Shown: positions 19,364 to 28,535 of the stretch, in pieces | How positions within the stretch are numbered: the stretch's first letter is position 1 | How the letters are laid out: each line of letters opens with the position of its first letter | DNA from: an uncultured Clostridium sp. | GTDB lineage: Bacteria; Bacillota; Clostridia; TANB77; CAG-508 | Length of the DNA stretch: 64,000 bases | Direction: 5' to 3' | Assembly (NCBI GenBank): GCA_947653235.1 | Contig: CANTGH010000005.1 | Coordinates: 1-64,000 of the forward strand | Made by a program: the position numbers and the translations under genes | The notes under the pieces: model-generated | Seen by the model: only the letters and a program-made list of their open reading frames with translations | What the model was told of the DNA's origin: nothing | Databases searched by the model: none

Positions 19364-20437
19364 ATGAGACTTTCTGAACAAAACAATACATCCGAAAAAA
19401 ATAAATATAAAATTATTGCTGTTGATGATGAAGGTGGCATTATTGACTCATTGTCAGTTTTTCTACGCCGTTCTGGTTATACTTTAGTAGGTTGCACCAA
19501 TCCTTTAGAAGCTATTGAACGTGTAAAAGAAGAACATTTTGATTTAATGCTTTTAGATTTTATTATGACTCCTATTCATGGTGACCAAGTTGTCGAAGAA
19601 ATTCGAAAATTTAATCAAGATTTATATATTATTCTGTTGACTGGTCATAAGGATTTAGCCCCACCATTAGAAACCATTAAACGTTTGTCTATTCAAGGAT
19701 ATTGTGAAAAAAGTGACAAATTTGACCAATTATTATTACTCATTGAATCTGCTATCAAATCAATTAAACAAATGCAAATTATTCAAGAAATTAATGAAGA
19801 ATTAAAGGAATCACGTGAAAAGCTTGAAAAAGCTTATTTGGAAAGTATTGAAATTATTCGACATACTGTTGAAGCAAAAGATACTTATACTCGTGGTCAT
19901 TCTGATAGAGTTTCAGAATATTCTGTTTTGATTGGAAAATATATGGGATTAACAGAACAAGATTTACATACTTTAAAAATTGGCGGATTATTTCACGACA
20001 TTGGAAAAATTGGTATTCCAGATAGTATCTTGCTAAAAGAAGCCAAACTTTCAGATGATGAATATTCACAAATTAAAAATCATCCTGCAATTGGAAAACA
20101 CATTCTTGCTAATGCAACTATTTTTCAAGAAATTGTGCCAATTGTCTTTCATCATCATGAAAGATTTGATGGTAGAGGATATCCTTCTGCTCTAACAGGT
20201 GACTCTATTCCTCTTTTTGCCAGAATTGCCGCTCTTGCTGATACATTTGATGCCATGACTTCCAAACGTTCTTACCGAAATGCACTTCCTTTAGAAGTTG
20301 TAACCGAAGAAATTCAGAAATGTTCTGGAACACAATTTGACCCTAAAATTGCAGACGTATTTTTGGATATTTTAAAAAATCATTATGAGGAAATTGAAGA
20401 AATACAAAAAAAATATGATACAATCAATCCTTCTTAA
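19364..20437 (+). CDS. Response regulator with HD-GYP phosphodiesterase output
   Basis: This 357-residue protein has an N-terminal receiver domain (about residues 15-135; acidic pocket VDDE near 21-24 and phospho-acceptor Asp in LLLDF near 67). A short coiled coil (about 140-175) follows, then an HD-GYP domain (about 178-350). HTVEAKD, FHDIGKIGIP, HHHERFDGRGYP and ALADTFDAM motifs are all present, so the metal site and GYP are intact. HD-GYP domains hydrolyse cyclic di-GMP. The start at 19364 is chosen for the AAGGAG 8 bases upstream. Partnership with the preceding kinase is inferred from position. Confidence 0.9.
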   Translation: MRLSEQNNTSEKNKYKIIAVDDEGGIIDSLSVFLRRSGYTLVGCTNPLEAIERVKEEHFDLMLLDFIMTPIHGDQVVEEIRKFNQDLYIILLTGHKDLAPPLETIKRLSIQGYCEKSDKFDQLLLLIESAIKSIKQMQIIQEINEELKESREKLEKAYLESIEIIRHTVEAKDTYTRGHSDRVSEYSVLIGKYMGLTEQDLHTLKIGGLFHDIGKIGIPDSILLKEAKLSDDEYSQIKNHPAIGKHILANATIFQEIVPIVFHHHERFDGRGYPSALTGDSIPLFARIAALADTFDAMTSKRSYRNALPLEVVTEEIQKCSGTQFDPKIADVFLDILKNHYEEIEEIQKKYDTINPS

Positions 20438-20444
20438 AATAAAG

Positions 20445-20486
20445 AAACACTTTTGGTTAGATAATCTTTAACAAAAGTGTTTTTTA
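20445..20486 (+). terminator. Intrinsic terminator after HD-GYP gene
   Basis: AAACACTTTTG pairs with CAAAAGTGTTT across a 16-base loop and is followed by a T-run, 8 bases after the stop. Confidence 0.85.
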
Positions 20487-20514
20487 TCGTTATACAAATA
20501 ACAGCTACAGCCTC

Positions 20515-20543
20515 TTGACTTTTTTATGTAAATGTGGTATACT
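20515..20543 (+). promoter_or_regulatory. Strong sigma-A promoter, extended -10
   Basis: TTGACT, 17 bases and TATACT preceded by TGG (extended -10) lie 31 bases before the start of the 303-residue unknown gene. Confidence 0.82.
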
Positions 20544-20574
20544 ATTGCATATTAATTTATAGGAGGATTTTTTT

Positions 20575-21486
20575 ATGGCTAACAGTATACGGACTCATCA
20601 GGATTTTCTTTACGAGAACCAAAACCTTAATGGCACTTTCTTAGATGCTGTCAAAGTTGGGATATTCAAACCACTTGAAACAGTCTTTTCCAATAACTGG
20701 GAAAAAGTGGTTGCCACAGATGGTTTAACGATCCAGAAAAGCAAACACACTTCTCGGAAGCACACTTCCGATTATACTTATGTAGTACTCAGCTCAGGAA
20801 TTTGTAAAGATGTGTATCGCAATTTTTGTTCCTTAAAATTAAAAGTGTATCTAACCGATGATTTTGATTTATCTATGTTAGAAAAGTGCGATTTTCTGGG
20901 AAAAGATTATGTCATAAAGTCTATAAAAACGTATTTTGATATAGGCTTTCTGCCACCTTTCTTAAACCATCTTTACAAAAAAGCTGGCGATGATTATTTG
21001 ATTCTTTATCATCGTTTAAAAAACGTTGCTTTGGCTTATCGCCTCGACAAAGTTGAGCAACTTTTCAAAGAATATAAAATTTCTGACAGAAATCAAGCTC
21101 TTTTCTGGAAAGAGACATATCAAGAAACAAGGCAGAAAAAAGTACGGAAAAATTATAAATTACGCTGGAAAGGTTTGTTGCAAAATCAATATCCCTATGC
21201 CACCGTTAATGTAAAAATGTCTCTCAAGAAAGAAACGATTTTTATTCATGAAAGAGATTTGGTATTTACAGATGGTCAAGTTCAGAATAGCTTTGTTTAC
21301 AATTTTTCTTATGTACTTGTCCGCAAATCTATCAAACGGCAGGAAACACCAGGAACTTGGCATTTGGATATAAAAATCTATGTACGTGATTTTTTCGATC
21401 CCAAGTATTTGCCAAAAATCACAGCTTTTTGGGGAGAATATGTCCATGAAGTAATCAACAAGTATCTTCCTAATTTAAAGAAATAA
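20575..21486 (+). CDS. Unknown protein (CGG-using orphan gene 1)
   Basis: I do not recognise this 303-residue, basic, soluble-looking protein. It has no signal peptide or membrane helix and is rich in Lys, Tyr and Phe. A stretch of about 155-185 is Lys/Arg-rich (QKKVRKNYKLRWK). It is a self-contained unit with a strong promoter, GGAGG before the ATG and a perfect terminator. Four of its 13 arginines use CGG and four use CGC, whereas recognised genes here use AGA, CGT and CGA. If CGG caused frameshifting here, reading would stop within 25 codons. Recent acquisition is one explanation. Function cannot be assigned. Confidence 0.75.
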   Translation: MANSIRTHQDFLYENQNLNGTFLDAVKVGIFKPLETVFSNNWEKVVATDGLTIQKSKHTSRKHTSDYTYVVLSSGICKDVYRNFCSLKLKVYLTDDFDLSMLEKCDFLGKDYVIKSIKTYFDIGFLPPFLNHLYKKAGDDYLILYHRLKNVALAYRLDKVEQLFKEYKISDRNQALFWKETYQETRQKKVRKNYKLRWKGLLQNQYPYATVNVKMSLKKETIFIHERDLVFTDGQVQNSFVYNFSYVLVRKSIKRQETPGTWHLDIKIYVRDFFDPKYLPKITAFWGEYVHEVINKYLPNLKK

Positions 21487-21498
21487 TTTTCTAAACAA

Positions 21499-21524
21499 CA
21501 GGCGCTTCTTTAAAGAAGCGCCTG
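21499..21524. terminator. Bidirectional terminator with 12-bp stem
   Basis: CAGGCGCTTCTT and AAGAAGCGCCTG pair perfectly around TA. It sits between the convergent ends of orphan gene 1 and tex and can stop both transcripts. Confidence 0.88.
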
Positions 21525-21529
21525 TTTCT

Positions 21530-23684
21530 CTACAATTTCATACTCAAACTCACTTTATGTTTTTCTTGATCAATACCAATCACTTTCACTTTCACAATAT
21601 CCCCAACTGCCACAATCTCTGATGGATTTCTCACAAATTTTTCCGCCATTTCCGAAACATGCACCAAGCCGTCATATTTGACACCAATATCCACAAATGC
21701 TCCAAAATCAATCACATTTCTAACGGTTCCTGTTAATTCCATGCCTTCTTGCAAATCCTCAAATTTCAAAACATCACTTCGCAAAATTGGTTTTGGCAAA
21801 TCTTCTCTCGGATCTCTTCCTGGTTTTGATAATTCTGCCATGATGTCTTTTAATGTCAAACTTCCGACTTCTAATTCCTCCGCCGTTTTTTCCACATTTA
21901 TGCTTTTAAAACTTTGTTTGATTTCTTCTAATTTCTCTTTATCCAACAAGTTTTCCACAGAATATCCCAAATTGGTTAATAACTTTTCCGCAATTTCATA
22001 ACTTTCTGGGTGAACTGCCGTTACTTCTAATGGATTTTTGCCCTCAAAAATACGGATAAATCCAGCACATTGTTTGAAAGCAGCAGGACCTAATTTCGGT
22101 ACTTTTAAAAGCTCTTTTCTTTGCTTTAATTCCCCTTTTTCATCACGATATTGAACAATATTTTTAGCAATGGTTCCATTGATTCCAGCAACATACGAAA
22201 GAAGCGAAGGAGTCGCTGTGTTGACATCAACTCCAACAGAATTAACAGCATCTTCTACAACGCTACTCAAACTTTCATTTAATCGTTTCTGGTTAACATC
22301 ATGCTGATATTGCCCCACACCAATGGATTTTGGGTCAATTTTTACCAATTCAGAAAGTGGATCTTGTAATCTACGTGCAATTGAAATTGCACCTCGCAAA
22401 GAAACATTGATATCTGGATATTCCTCCGTTGCCAACTTTGACGCCGAATAAACCGAAGCACCTGCTTCGCTCACAATCGCATAATAAATTTCTTCGTCCA
22501 TTTCTTTTAGCATATCCGATACAAAAATTTCCGATTCGCGCGAAGCCGTCCCATTTCCAATAGCAATCATGCCTACGTGATACTTCTCAATCATGGCCTT
22601 TAAAACCGTTTTAGAGCCATTTACGTCGTTCTGAGGGGCAGTTGGGTAGACAGTTCCGTGTTTCTAGAACTTTTCCTGTTTTGTCAATAACGGCAATTTT
22701 GCAACCTGTTCGATAAGCTGGGTCAAATCCCATAACAGTCATATTTTTGATGGGTGGTTGTAATAGAAGCTGTTTGGCATTTTTGCCAAACACTTTGATG
22801 GCTTGCTCTTCTGCTTTTTCAGTTAAATCAGAACGAATTTCGCGTTCAATGGAAGGTTCTATCAATCTTTTATACGAATCAACAATTGCTTGTTCTAACT
22901 TTTCCGCAAATTGGCTTTTGTAGTCTTGAATGATTTGTTTTTTTAAATAATCGACGATTTTTTCTTCTGGCTTTTCCAGTTTCACTTTCAAAAATTCTTC
23001 TTTTTCCCCACGGTTAATAGCCAAAATACGATGACTTGGCATTCTTAAAATAGGCTCACTGTAATCGTAGTACATTTCATACGATGATTTTTCGTCCTTT
23101 GTGGCTTTCGAAGAAATGACTGCTTCACGAAAGCAAAAGGATTTGATTTTTTTTCGAAAATCGCTATTATCCGCAATATTTTCTGCTATAATATCCAATG
23201 CTCCATCAATGGCTTCTTGTTCGTTTTCTACGCCTTTTTCTGGGTTAATATATGCTTTGGCGATTTCCCATAAATCATTTTTCTCCTTTTGCCAATAAAT
23301 GATGTTGCTAAGCGGCTCTAAACCTTTCTCTTTGGCAATGGTCGCACGTGTTCTTTTTTTGGGCTTGAAAGGACGATAAATATCCTCTAATTCGGATAAA
23401 ATCATGGTGCTCGCAATTTTCAAGGTAAGTTCATTGGTTAGTTTTCCTTGTTCGTCAATTAAACGGATAATTTCTTCTTTTCTGGTTTCTAGATTGCGCA
23501 AATATTTTAGTCGTTCGTCTAATTCACGCAGTTGCTCGTCACTTAAATTTCCTGTGACTTCTTTTCGGTAACGCGCAATGAAAGGAATAGTGTTTCCATC
23601 ATCAATGAGTTTTACGGTGCTTTCCACTTGCGTTTCGCGAATTTGTAATTCTTGGGCGATTTTTTGGTAAATTTTGCTTGACAT
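21530..23684 (-). CDS. tex: Transcription accessory protein Tex, joined by +1 shift
   Basis: Tex is a broadly conserved cytosolic RNA-binding protein. The 717-residue reading needs one base to be skipped at 22658. Residues 1-342 hold the Tex N-terminal helical region and the beginning of the YqgF/RNase H-like domain (GFDPAYRTGCKIAVID). After the shift, GTVYPTAPQND and MIAIGNGTASRESE continue that domain. The helix-hairpin-helix region (about 490-560) and a C-terminal S1 domain (about 640-710, GTVRNVIDFGAFVDIG) follow. Joined length equals the family norm of about 720, so nothing else is missing. Without the shift two half proteins would result, the first ending 15 codons past the site. Confidence 0.88.
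22656..22658 (-). other. Recoding candidate: ACA CGG AAC in tex
   Basis: The minus strand reads GTT CTA GAA ACA CGG AAC TGT and the 0 frame ends at TAA 15 codons on. Omitting C gives GAA ACA GGA ACT GTC TAC CCA, i.e. ETGTVYP, matching Tex proteins. Confidence 0.82.
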
Positions 23685-23778
23685 TTTCTTATCTCCTATT
23701 TCAAATTTTTTTATCCAATTCTTATTTTATGTTAAAATATAAAAAAAGTAAAGCAATTCATAAAAATTTGTAAAACTA

Positions 23779-23807
23779 TTGCAATTTTATGTAAATTATG
23801 TTATAAT
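23779..23807 (+). promoter_or_regulatory. Sigma-A promoter with extended -10
   Basis: TTGCAA, 17 bases and TATAAT preceded by TGT lie 58 bases before the start of orphan gene 2. Confidence 0.78.
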
Positions 23808-23865
23808 ATAGTATATATACTTGTTTTTCATGCTTCTTGCCTATGTGGCAGAAAGGAGAACTATT

Positions 23866-24216
23866 ATGACTTTAAAACAAAAAGCAAAAGCTATTCTCTT
23901 GACAGATCGGATTCTCAGATTAGTACAAAATGCAGATTTCAATTTATTGCAATCGGAACAACATACCAGAGTTTTCGTTCATAAAAATCGTGGCATTTTT
24001 AAAACTTGCTACACTTCGACTGATATCGCAAATTGCTTACAAAATCTGTTAATAGCAGAAGGAATTGAAGATCTTCTCAAAGAGGCTGGCTTAGAATGGC
24101 CAAAAAGATACGCTCAAAATGTAGCTTCCGATTGGGAAAACGTTTTTCGTGAATGTGAAACACGAGAAGAAGCGATCCAGAGATTAAAATATCTCGACCA
24201 AGTCATTAGTTTTTAA
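23866..24216 (+). CDS. Unknown protein (CGG-using orphan gene 2)
   Basis: This is an unrecognised 116-residue soluble protein with predicted helical character: a basic N terminus (MTLKQKAKA), a middle part with two Cys, and an acidic C-terminal half (ECETREEAIQRLKYLDQ). The start at 23866 follows AAAGGAG; the in-frame ATG-less extension upstream has no RBS. One arginine (residue 13) uses CGG. A promoter, a small hairpin in the leader and a terminator make it a single-gene unit between tex and the ABC-F gene. No function can be assigned. Confidence 0.65.
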   Translation: MTLKQKAKAILLTDRILRLVQNADFNLLQSEQHTRVFVHKNRGIFKTCYTSTDIANCLQNLLIAEGIEDLLKEAGLEWPKRYAQNVASDWENVFRECETREEAIQRLKYLDQVISF

Positions 24217-24220
24217 TGGA

Positions 24221-24251
24221 AAAACTGCACTCGCTATTTGAGTGCAGTTTT
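24221..24251. terminator. Bidirectional intrinsic terminator
   Basis: AAAACTGCACTC and GAGTGCAGTTTT form a 12-bp stem with a 7-base loop between the convergent orphan gene 2 and the ABC-F gene. Confidence 0.88.
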
Positions 24252-24252
24252 A

Positions 24253-25839
24253 CTATTTTTGCTTTTCTTCTAAATATTCATCGTAGGTACATTCTCTTAC
24301 GATAACTTGATTGTTTGAAATATCAATTATTTTATTAGCTACTGTCTGTGTCAATTGATGATCATGTGAAGTAAACAACATAACACCTTTATATTTTTGC
24401 ATCCCCTCATTTAATGCGGTAATGGATTCCATATCTAAATGATTGGTTGGTTCATCAAAAATTAGAAAATTGGCTCCTGAAAGCATCAATTTGGATAATA
24501 CACAACGGACTTTTTCGCCACCAGACATGACATCTGCTTTTTTTAGTGCCTCTTCTCCCGAAAATAGCATACGTCCTAAAAATCCTCTCACATAGGTTTC
24601 ATCTGGATCTTTGGAATATTTACGTAACCAATCCACGATTGTTAAGTCATTTTCAAATAAATAATTATTGTCTTTTGGAAAATAATCCTTTGTAATGGTG
24701 GTTCCCCAAATAATCTCACCTGAATCGGGTTCCATTTCACCTGCTAAGATTTGAAATAGAACGGTTTTGGCAATTTCGTTGTCCGAAAGCAAAGCTACTT
24801 TGTCATCTCGTTTGATGGTAAAACTGATGTTGTCTAATATTTTTTCGCCATTTATGGTTTTAGACAAATTTTTGATTTCTAATATTTCTTTTCCAGGCTC
24901 TCTGTCAGGCTTGAAATCAACATAAGGATATTTGCGATTAGATGGTTTGATTTCGTCTAATTCAATTTTTTCGAGCGATTTTTTACGAGATGTTGCCTGT
25001 TTTGATTTAGAGGCATTAGCACTAAAACGTGCAATGAATTCTTGCAACTCTTTGATGCGCTCCTCTTTCTTTTTATTGGCTTCTTTCATTTGTTTTAAAG
25101 CCAATTGACTAGATTCATACCAGAAATCGTAATTTCCTGGATATACTTTGATTTTCCCAAAATCTACATCAGCAATATGGGTGCAAACTTTGTTTAAAAA
25201 GTAACGGTCATGTGATACAACAATAACGGTATTTTCAAAGTCGATGAGAAAATCTTGTAACCAATTGATGGTTTGGATGTCCAAATCGTTGGTTGGTTCG
25301 TCTAATAAAAGCACATCTGGATTACCAAATAGGCTTTGTGCAAGTAGCACTTTGACTTTGTCTCTTGCCTCAATTTCGCTCATGTATTTATCATGTAGTT
25401 CACTGCCAATTCCTAAATCACTAAGCAATTTGGCTGCATCGGATTCGGCGTTCCAGCCATCTAATTCGGCAAAACGTTCTTCTAATTTGGCCGCCTTCAT
25501 GCCATCTGCTTCAGAGAAATCTGGTTTGGCATAGATTTCATCTTTTTCTTTCATAATTCTGTATAATTCACTGTTTCCCATCATGACAGTGTCTAAAATA
25601 GTGTAACCTTCGAAAGCATAGTGGTCTTGTTTTAGCATGGATAATCGTTCGCCTTTTTCAAGAACGACTTCTCCTTTGTTTGGCTCAATTTCACCTGATA
25701 AAATCTTCAAAAATGTAGATTTTCCAGCTCCGTTCGCACCAATCAAACCATAACAGTTTCCTTTGGTAAATTTTATATTGACATCTTCAAATAGAACTCT
25801 TTTTCCAAATCTTAATGTAACGCCATTTGAAATAAGCAT
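24253..25839 (-). CDS. ABC-F family ATPase (YbiT/YkpA type)
   Basis: This 528-residue soluble protein has two ABC ATPase domains and no membrane part. Domain 1 (about 1-245) has Walker A GANGAGKST and Walker B LLLDEPTNDLD. The linker (about 246-315) is charged. Domain 2 (about 320-525) has a degenerate Walker A region (LLSDNEIAKT in place of GxxGxGKS), MSGGEKVR and FDEPTNHLD. ABC-F proteins act on the ribosome as translation factors or antibiotic protectors. The degenerate second P-loop is a known feature of the YbiT-like group. RBS AAGGAGG precedes the ATG. Role in resistance is not indicated. Confidence 0.88.
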   Translation of the reverse strand: MLISNGVTLRFGKRVLFEDVNIKFTKGNCYGLIGANGAGKSTFLKILSGEIEPNKGEVVLEKGERLSMLKQDHYAFEGYTILDTVMMGNSELYRIMKEKDEIYAKPDFSEADGMKAAKLEERFAELDGWNAESDAAKLLSDLGIGSELHDKYMSEIEARDKVKVLLAQSLFGNPDVLLLDEPTNDLDIQTINWLQDFLIDFENTVIVVSHDRYFLNKVCTHIADVDFGKIKVYPGNYDFWYESSQLALKQMKEANKKKEERIKELQEFIARFSANASKSKQATSRKKSLEKIELDEIKPSNRKYPYVDFKPDREPGKEILEIKNLSKTINGEKILDNISFTIKRDDKVALLSDNEIAKTVLFQILAGEMEPDSGEIIWGTTITKDYFPKDNNYLFENDLTIVDWLRKYSKDPDETYVRGFLGRMLFSGEEALKKADVMSGGEKVRCVLSKLMLSGANFLIFDEPTNHLDMESITALNEGMQKYKGVMLFTSHDHQLTQTVANKIIDISNNQVIVRECTYDEYLEEKQK

Positions 25840-25934
25840 GTTTTAACCTCCTTGTATTCTGATTTTTTCATTATAACCTATTTGGAGCAATTTTGCAAAT
25901 GTTTTGTGGGATTTATGTGGAAAATTTTGGTAAT

Positions 25935-25969
25935 AAAAAAGAAATGACTTAAATCTCATTTCTTTTTTT
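25935..25969 (-). terminator. Intrinsic terminator downstream of pcrA
   Basis: On the minus strand AAAGAAATGA, an 8-base loop and TCATTTCTTT are followed by a T-run. It lies about 147 bases after the pcrA stop. I see no gene between them (25970-26115). Confidence 0.8.
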
Positions 25970-26115
25970 GCTGATGTTGCTTTTCACGATATTCGACATT
26001 TTATGCCTCTGTAACGCACAAAAATGGTTCCAATTCCGATTTTATATATTGGTTAGTGATTATTTATCGTTCAAATATATAAGAAGGGCTATTTTCGTTA
26101 ATTCTTGCTATTTGC

Positions 26116-28407
26116 CTATTTTAAAATCTCTAAACCTGCAAATCTCGCCATTAACCTTTTGTGACCTGCTTTTTCGAATTCAATGTCGACTTTTAAGTCA
26201 TCACCTTCTGCTTCAACAGAGTTTATCAGACCTTCTCCAAATTTTTTGTGATACACTCTTACTCCTGATTGATAAACATTCAAGTCAATATTACTTTTGG
26301 GCTTATTTAGATTGGCTAAAAAGCTTTCTGCACTTTTGAAACCAAAATTTGATGCTGCTGCTTTTTTGGGTATTGGGTTACTTTTATAGAAAATTTCCGA
26401 ATTGCTGAATAATTCACTACTTTTCCCATATTTCCATTCACGATTGGTATCAGTAAAAGCATTATCGTTTGAGTTTTGCTCTAATTCATCGTATCCATCT
26501 AGCATGTTAGCTGGAATTTCTTTGATAAATCTAGAAATCGCATTAAAACTTGTTGAGCCAAAAATGGTTCTTTGTTTGGCACATGTCATGAATAATTTTT
26601 CTTTGGCACGTGTGATACCAACATAGCATAGTCTACGTTCTTCTTCTAATTCTTTTGGTTCTCCAATCGATTTATAGCCTGGGAAAATTCCTTCTTCCAT
26701 TCCGACTAAGAATATAGCTGGAAATTCAAGTCCTTTGGCACTATGTAATGTCATCAATGTAACGGATTCTTCGGTTTCTTCCATGCTATCTAAATCAGAA
26801 CTTAAGGTAATCCCTTCTAAAAATTCTGTTAGTGAATTGTCGGCTGATTGTTCTTCAAATTCTATGGCAACTGTTAAAAATTCATTTAAGTTTTCAATTC
26901 TGTTTTCTGCTTCAATGGTATTTTCCTCTTCTAGTGCTTTGGTGTAACCTGTCTTTTTCAAAGTATCTTTGATTAATTCTGAAATTTGTTTTGAAAGCTT
27001 TGTATCTTTTAGTTCTTCGATGACTGCTATAAATTCTCTCGTATTTGTGTATACTCTATTTAAACCAAATTCATCGGCTCTTTTGATTACTTCATACATC
27101 GAAATTTCATTGCTAGCAGCTAATTGTTCAACTTTGTCTAAACTTGTTTTTCCGACACCACGTTTGGGTTCATTGATAATTCTTGTTAAACTTAAGTTAT
27201 CGGATGGATTGTGAATTAATCTTAGATAAGCGATAATATCTTTAATTTCTTTTCTTTCATAGAATTTAAGACCACCAATAATTTTGTAAGGAATATTTTC
27301 TCTACGTAAAATATCTTCTATGCTACGAGATTGCGTGTTCATTCGATATAGAACCGCAAAATCGGAATATTTATAATAGTCAGTTCGGCGTAAGGAATTG
27401 ATTTGCTCTACAATATAGTTGGCTTCGTCGTATTCATTATCGCCACGATAAACTTTGGGTAAACTCCCAGCCTCATTGCTTGTCCATAACTTTTTTTCAT
27501 ATTTTGTTTCATTATTTTTTATGACTTCATTAGCCGCATTTAATACACTTTGTGTGCATCTATAGTTTTGTTCTAATTTGATAATTTTCGTTCCTGGAAA
27601 ATCTTTTTCAAAGTTTAAAATATTGCTAATATCTGCACCTCTAAAAGAATAAATTCCTTGATCGTTATCTCCTACCACTGTGATATTGCCAAATTTGCTT
27701 GCTAATAGCGTAATTAAAGTGAATTGTGCTTTGTTTGTATCTTGATATTCATCAACTAAGACGTACTTAAATTTGTCTGAATAATATTCTAAAATATCTG
27801 GATTATCTAATAAAATTTCAATGGTAAAGTTGATAATATCGTCAAAATCAATGGCATTATTTTCTTTTAATCTTCTTTGATATAATTTATAAATCTCAGC
27901 AATGTTTTCTTTTCTAAAATCGCCATTGGCACGCACTGTATATTGTTCTGGTGTGAGCATTTCATTTTTGGCATTGCTGATTTCGTATAAAACGGATTTA
28001 TCTGTGAAAATTTTGTCATCTAAATTTTGCTCTTTTAGAATTTTCTTAATCATTGTTTTTTGATCCGATGTATCGAAAATAATAAATGAGGTATCAAATC
28101 CAATTCGATCAATTGTCTTTCTTAAAATACGAACACAAATTGAATGGAAAGTTCCCATCCATATATCGTCTGCTACTCCTCCAACAATGTTTTTTACTCT
28201 TTCTTTCATTTCGTTTGCCGCTTTATTGGTAAATGTGATAGCTAAAACATTCCAAGGTTTTACGCCTTTTTCTCCGATTAAATAGGCAATTTTATGTGTT
28301 AATACTTTGGTTTTTCCGCTTCCTGCACCAGCAATGACTAAACTTGGTCCTTCTATGGTTGTTACGGCTTCGTATTGTTTATCATTTAATTCATCTAATA
28401 ATCCCAT
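26116..28407 (-). CDS. pcrA: ATP-dependent DNA helicase PcrA/UvrD
   Basis: This 763-residue superfamily 1A helicase acts in DNA repair and replication restart. Motif I is GAGSGKT (residues 27-33), motif II is VDEYQDTN near 223, motif III is GDNDQGIYSFRGA near 248, motif IV is LEQNYRC near 280, motif V is TLHSAKGLEFP near 555 and motif VI is YVGITRAKEKL near 595. The C-terminal 60 residues form a small beta domain (VRVYHKKFGEG) typical of PcrA in Gram-positives. Length and order are normal. RBS AAAGGAG precedes the ATG. Confidence 0.95.
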   Translation of the reverse strand: MGLLDELNDKQYEAVTTIEGPSLVIAGAGSGKTKVLTHKIAYLIGEKGVKPWNVLAITFTNKAANEMKERVKNIVGGVADDIWMGTFHSICVRILRKTIDRIGFDTSFIIFDTSDQKTMIKKILKEQNLDDKIFTDKSVLYEISNAKNEMLTPEQYTVRANGDFRKENIAEIYKLYQRRLKENNAIDFDDIINFTIEILLDNPDILEYYSDKFKYVLVDEYQDTNKAQFTLITLLASKFGNITVVGDNDQGIYSFRGADISNILNFEKDFPGTKIIKLEQNYRCTQSVLNAANEVIKNNETKYEKKLWTSNEAGSLPKVYRGDNEYDEANYIVEQINSLRRTDYYKYSDFAVLYRMNTQSRSIEDILRRENIPYKIIGGLKFYERKEIKDIIAYLRLIHNPSDNLSLTRIINEPKRGVGKTSLDKVEQLAASNEISMYEVIKRADEFGLNRVYTNTREFIAVIEELKDTKLSKQISELIKDTLKKTGYTKALEEENTIEAENRIENLNEFLTVAIEFEEQSADNSLTEFLEGITLSSDLDSMEETEESVTLMTLHSAKGLEFPAIFLVGMEEGIFPGYKSIGEPKELEEERRLCYVGITRAKEKLFMTCAKQRTIFGSTSFNAISRFIKEIPANMLDGYDELEQNSNDNAFTDTNREWKYGKSSELFSNSEIFYKSNPIPKKAAASNFGFKSAESFLANLNKPKSNIDLNVYQSGVRVYHKKFGEGLINSVEAEGDDLKVDIEFEKAGHKRLMARFAGLEILK

Positions 28408-28501
28408 TTTTTCTCCTTTTATTTTTACAAAACTTCTGTTTGTTTATTATATCATTTCTGAAAAATTTGTCAATAACTAAAATGATAAAAGTTAATTTTA
28501 T

Positions 28502-28531
28502 TATAAAAGAGCTATGAGAACATAGCTCTTT
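28502..28531 (-). terminator. Intrinsic terminator after htpX
   Basis: AAAGAGCTATG, AGAA and CATAGCTCTTT form an 11-bp stem within 5 bases of the htpX stop on the minus strand. Confidence 0.85.
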
Positions 28532-28535
28532 GTGT

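Noticed and set aside
25970..26115. Small coding region between the ABC-F and pcrA genes
   Set aside because: Only very short frames without RBS; probably pcrA 3' untranslated sequence.
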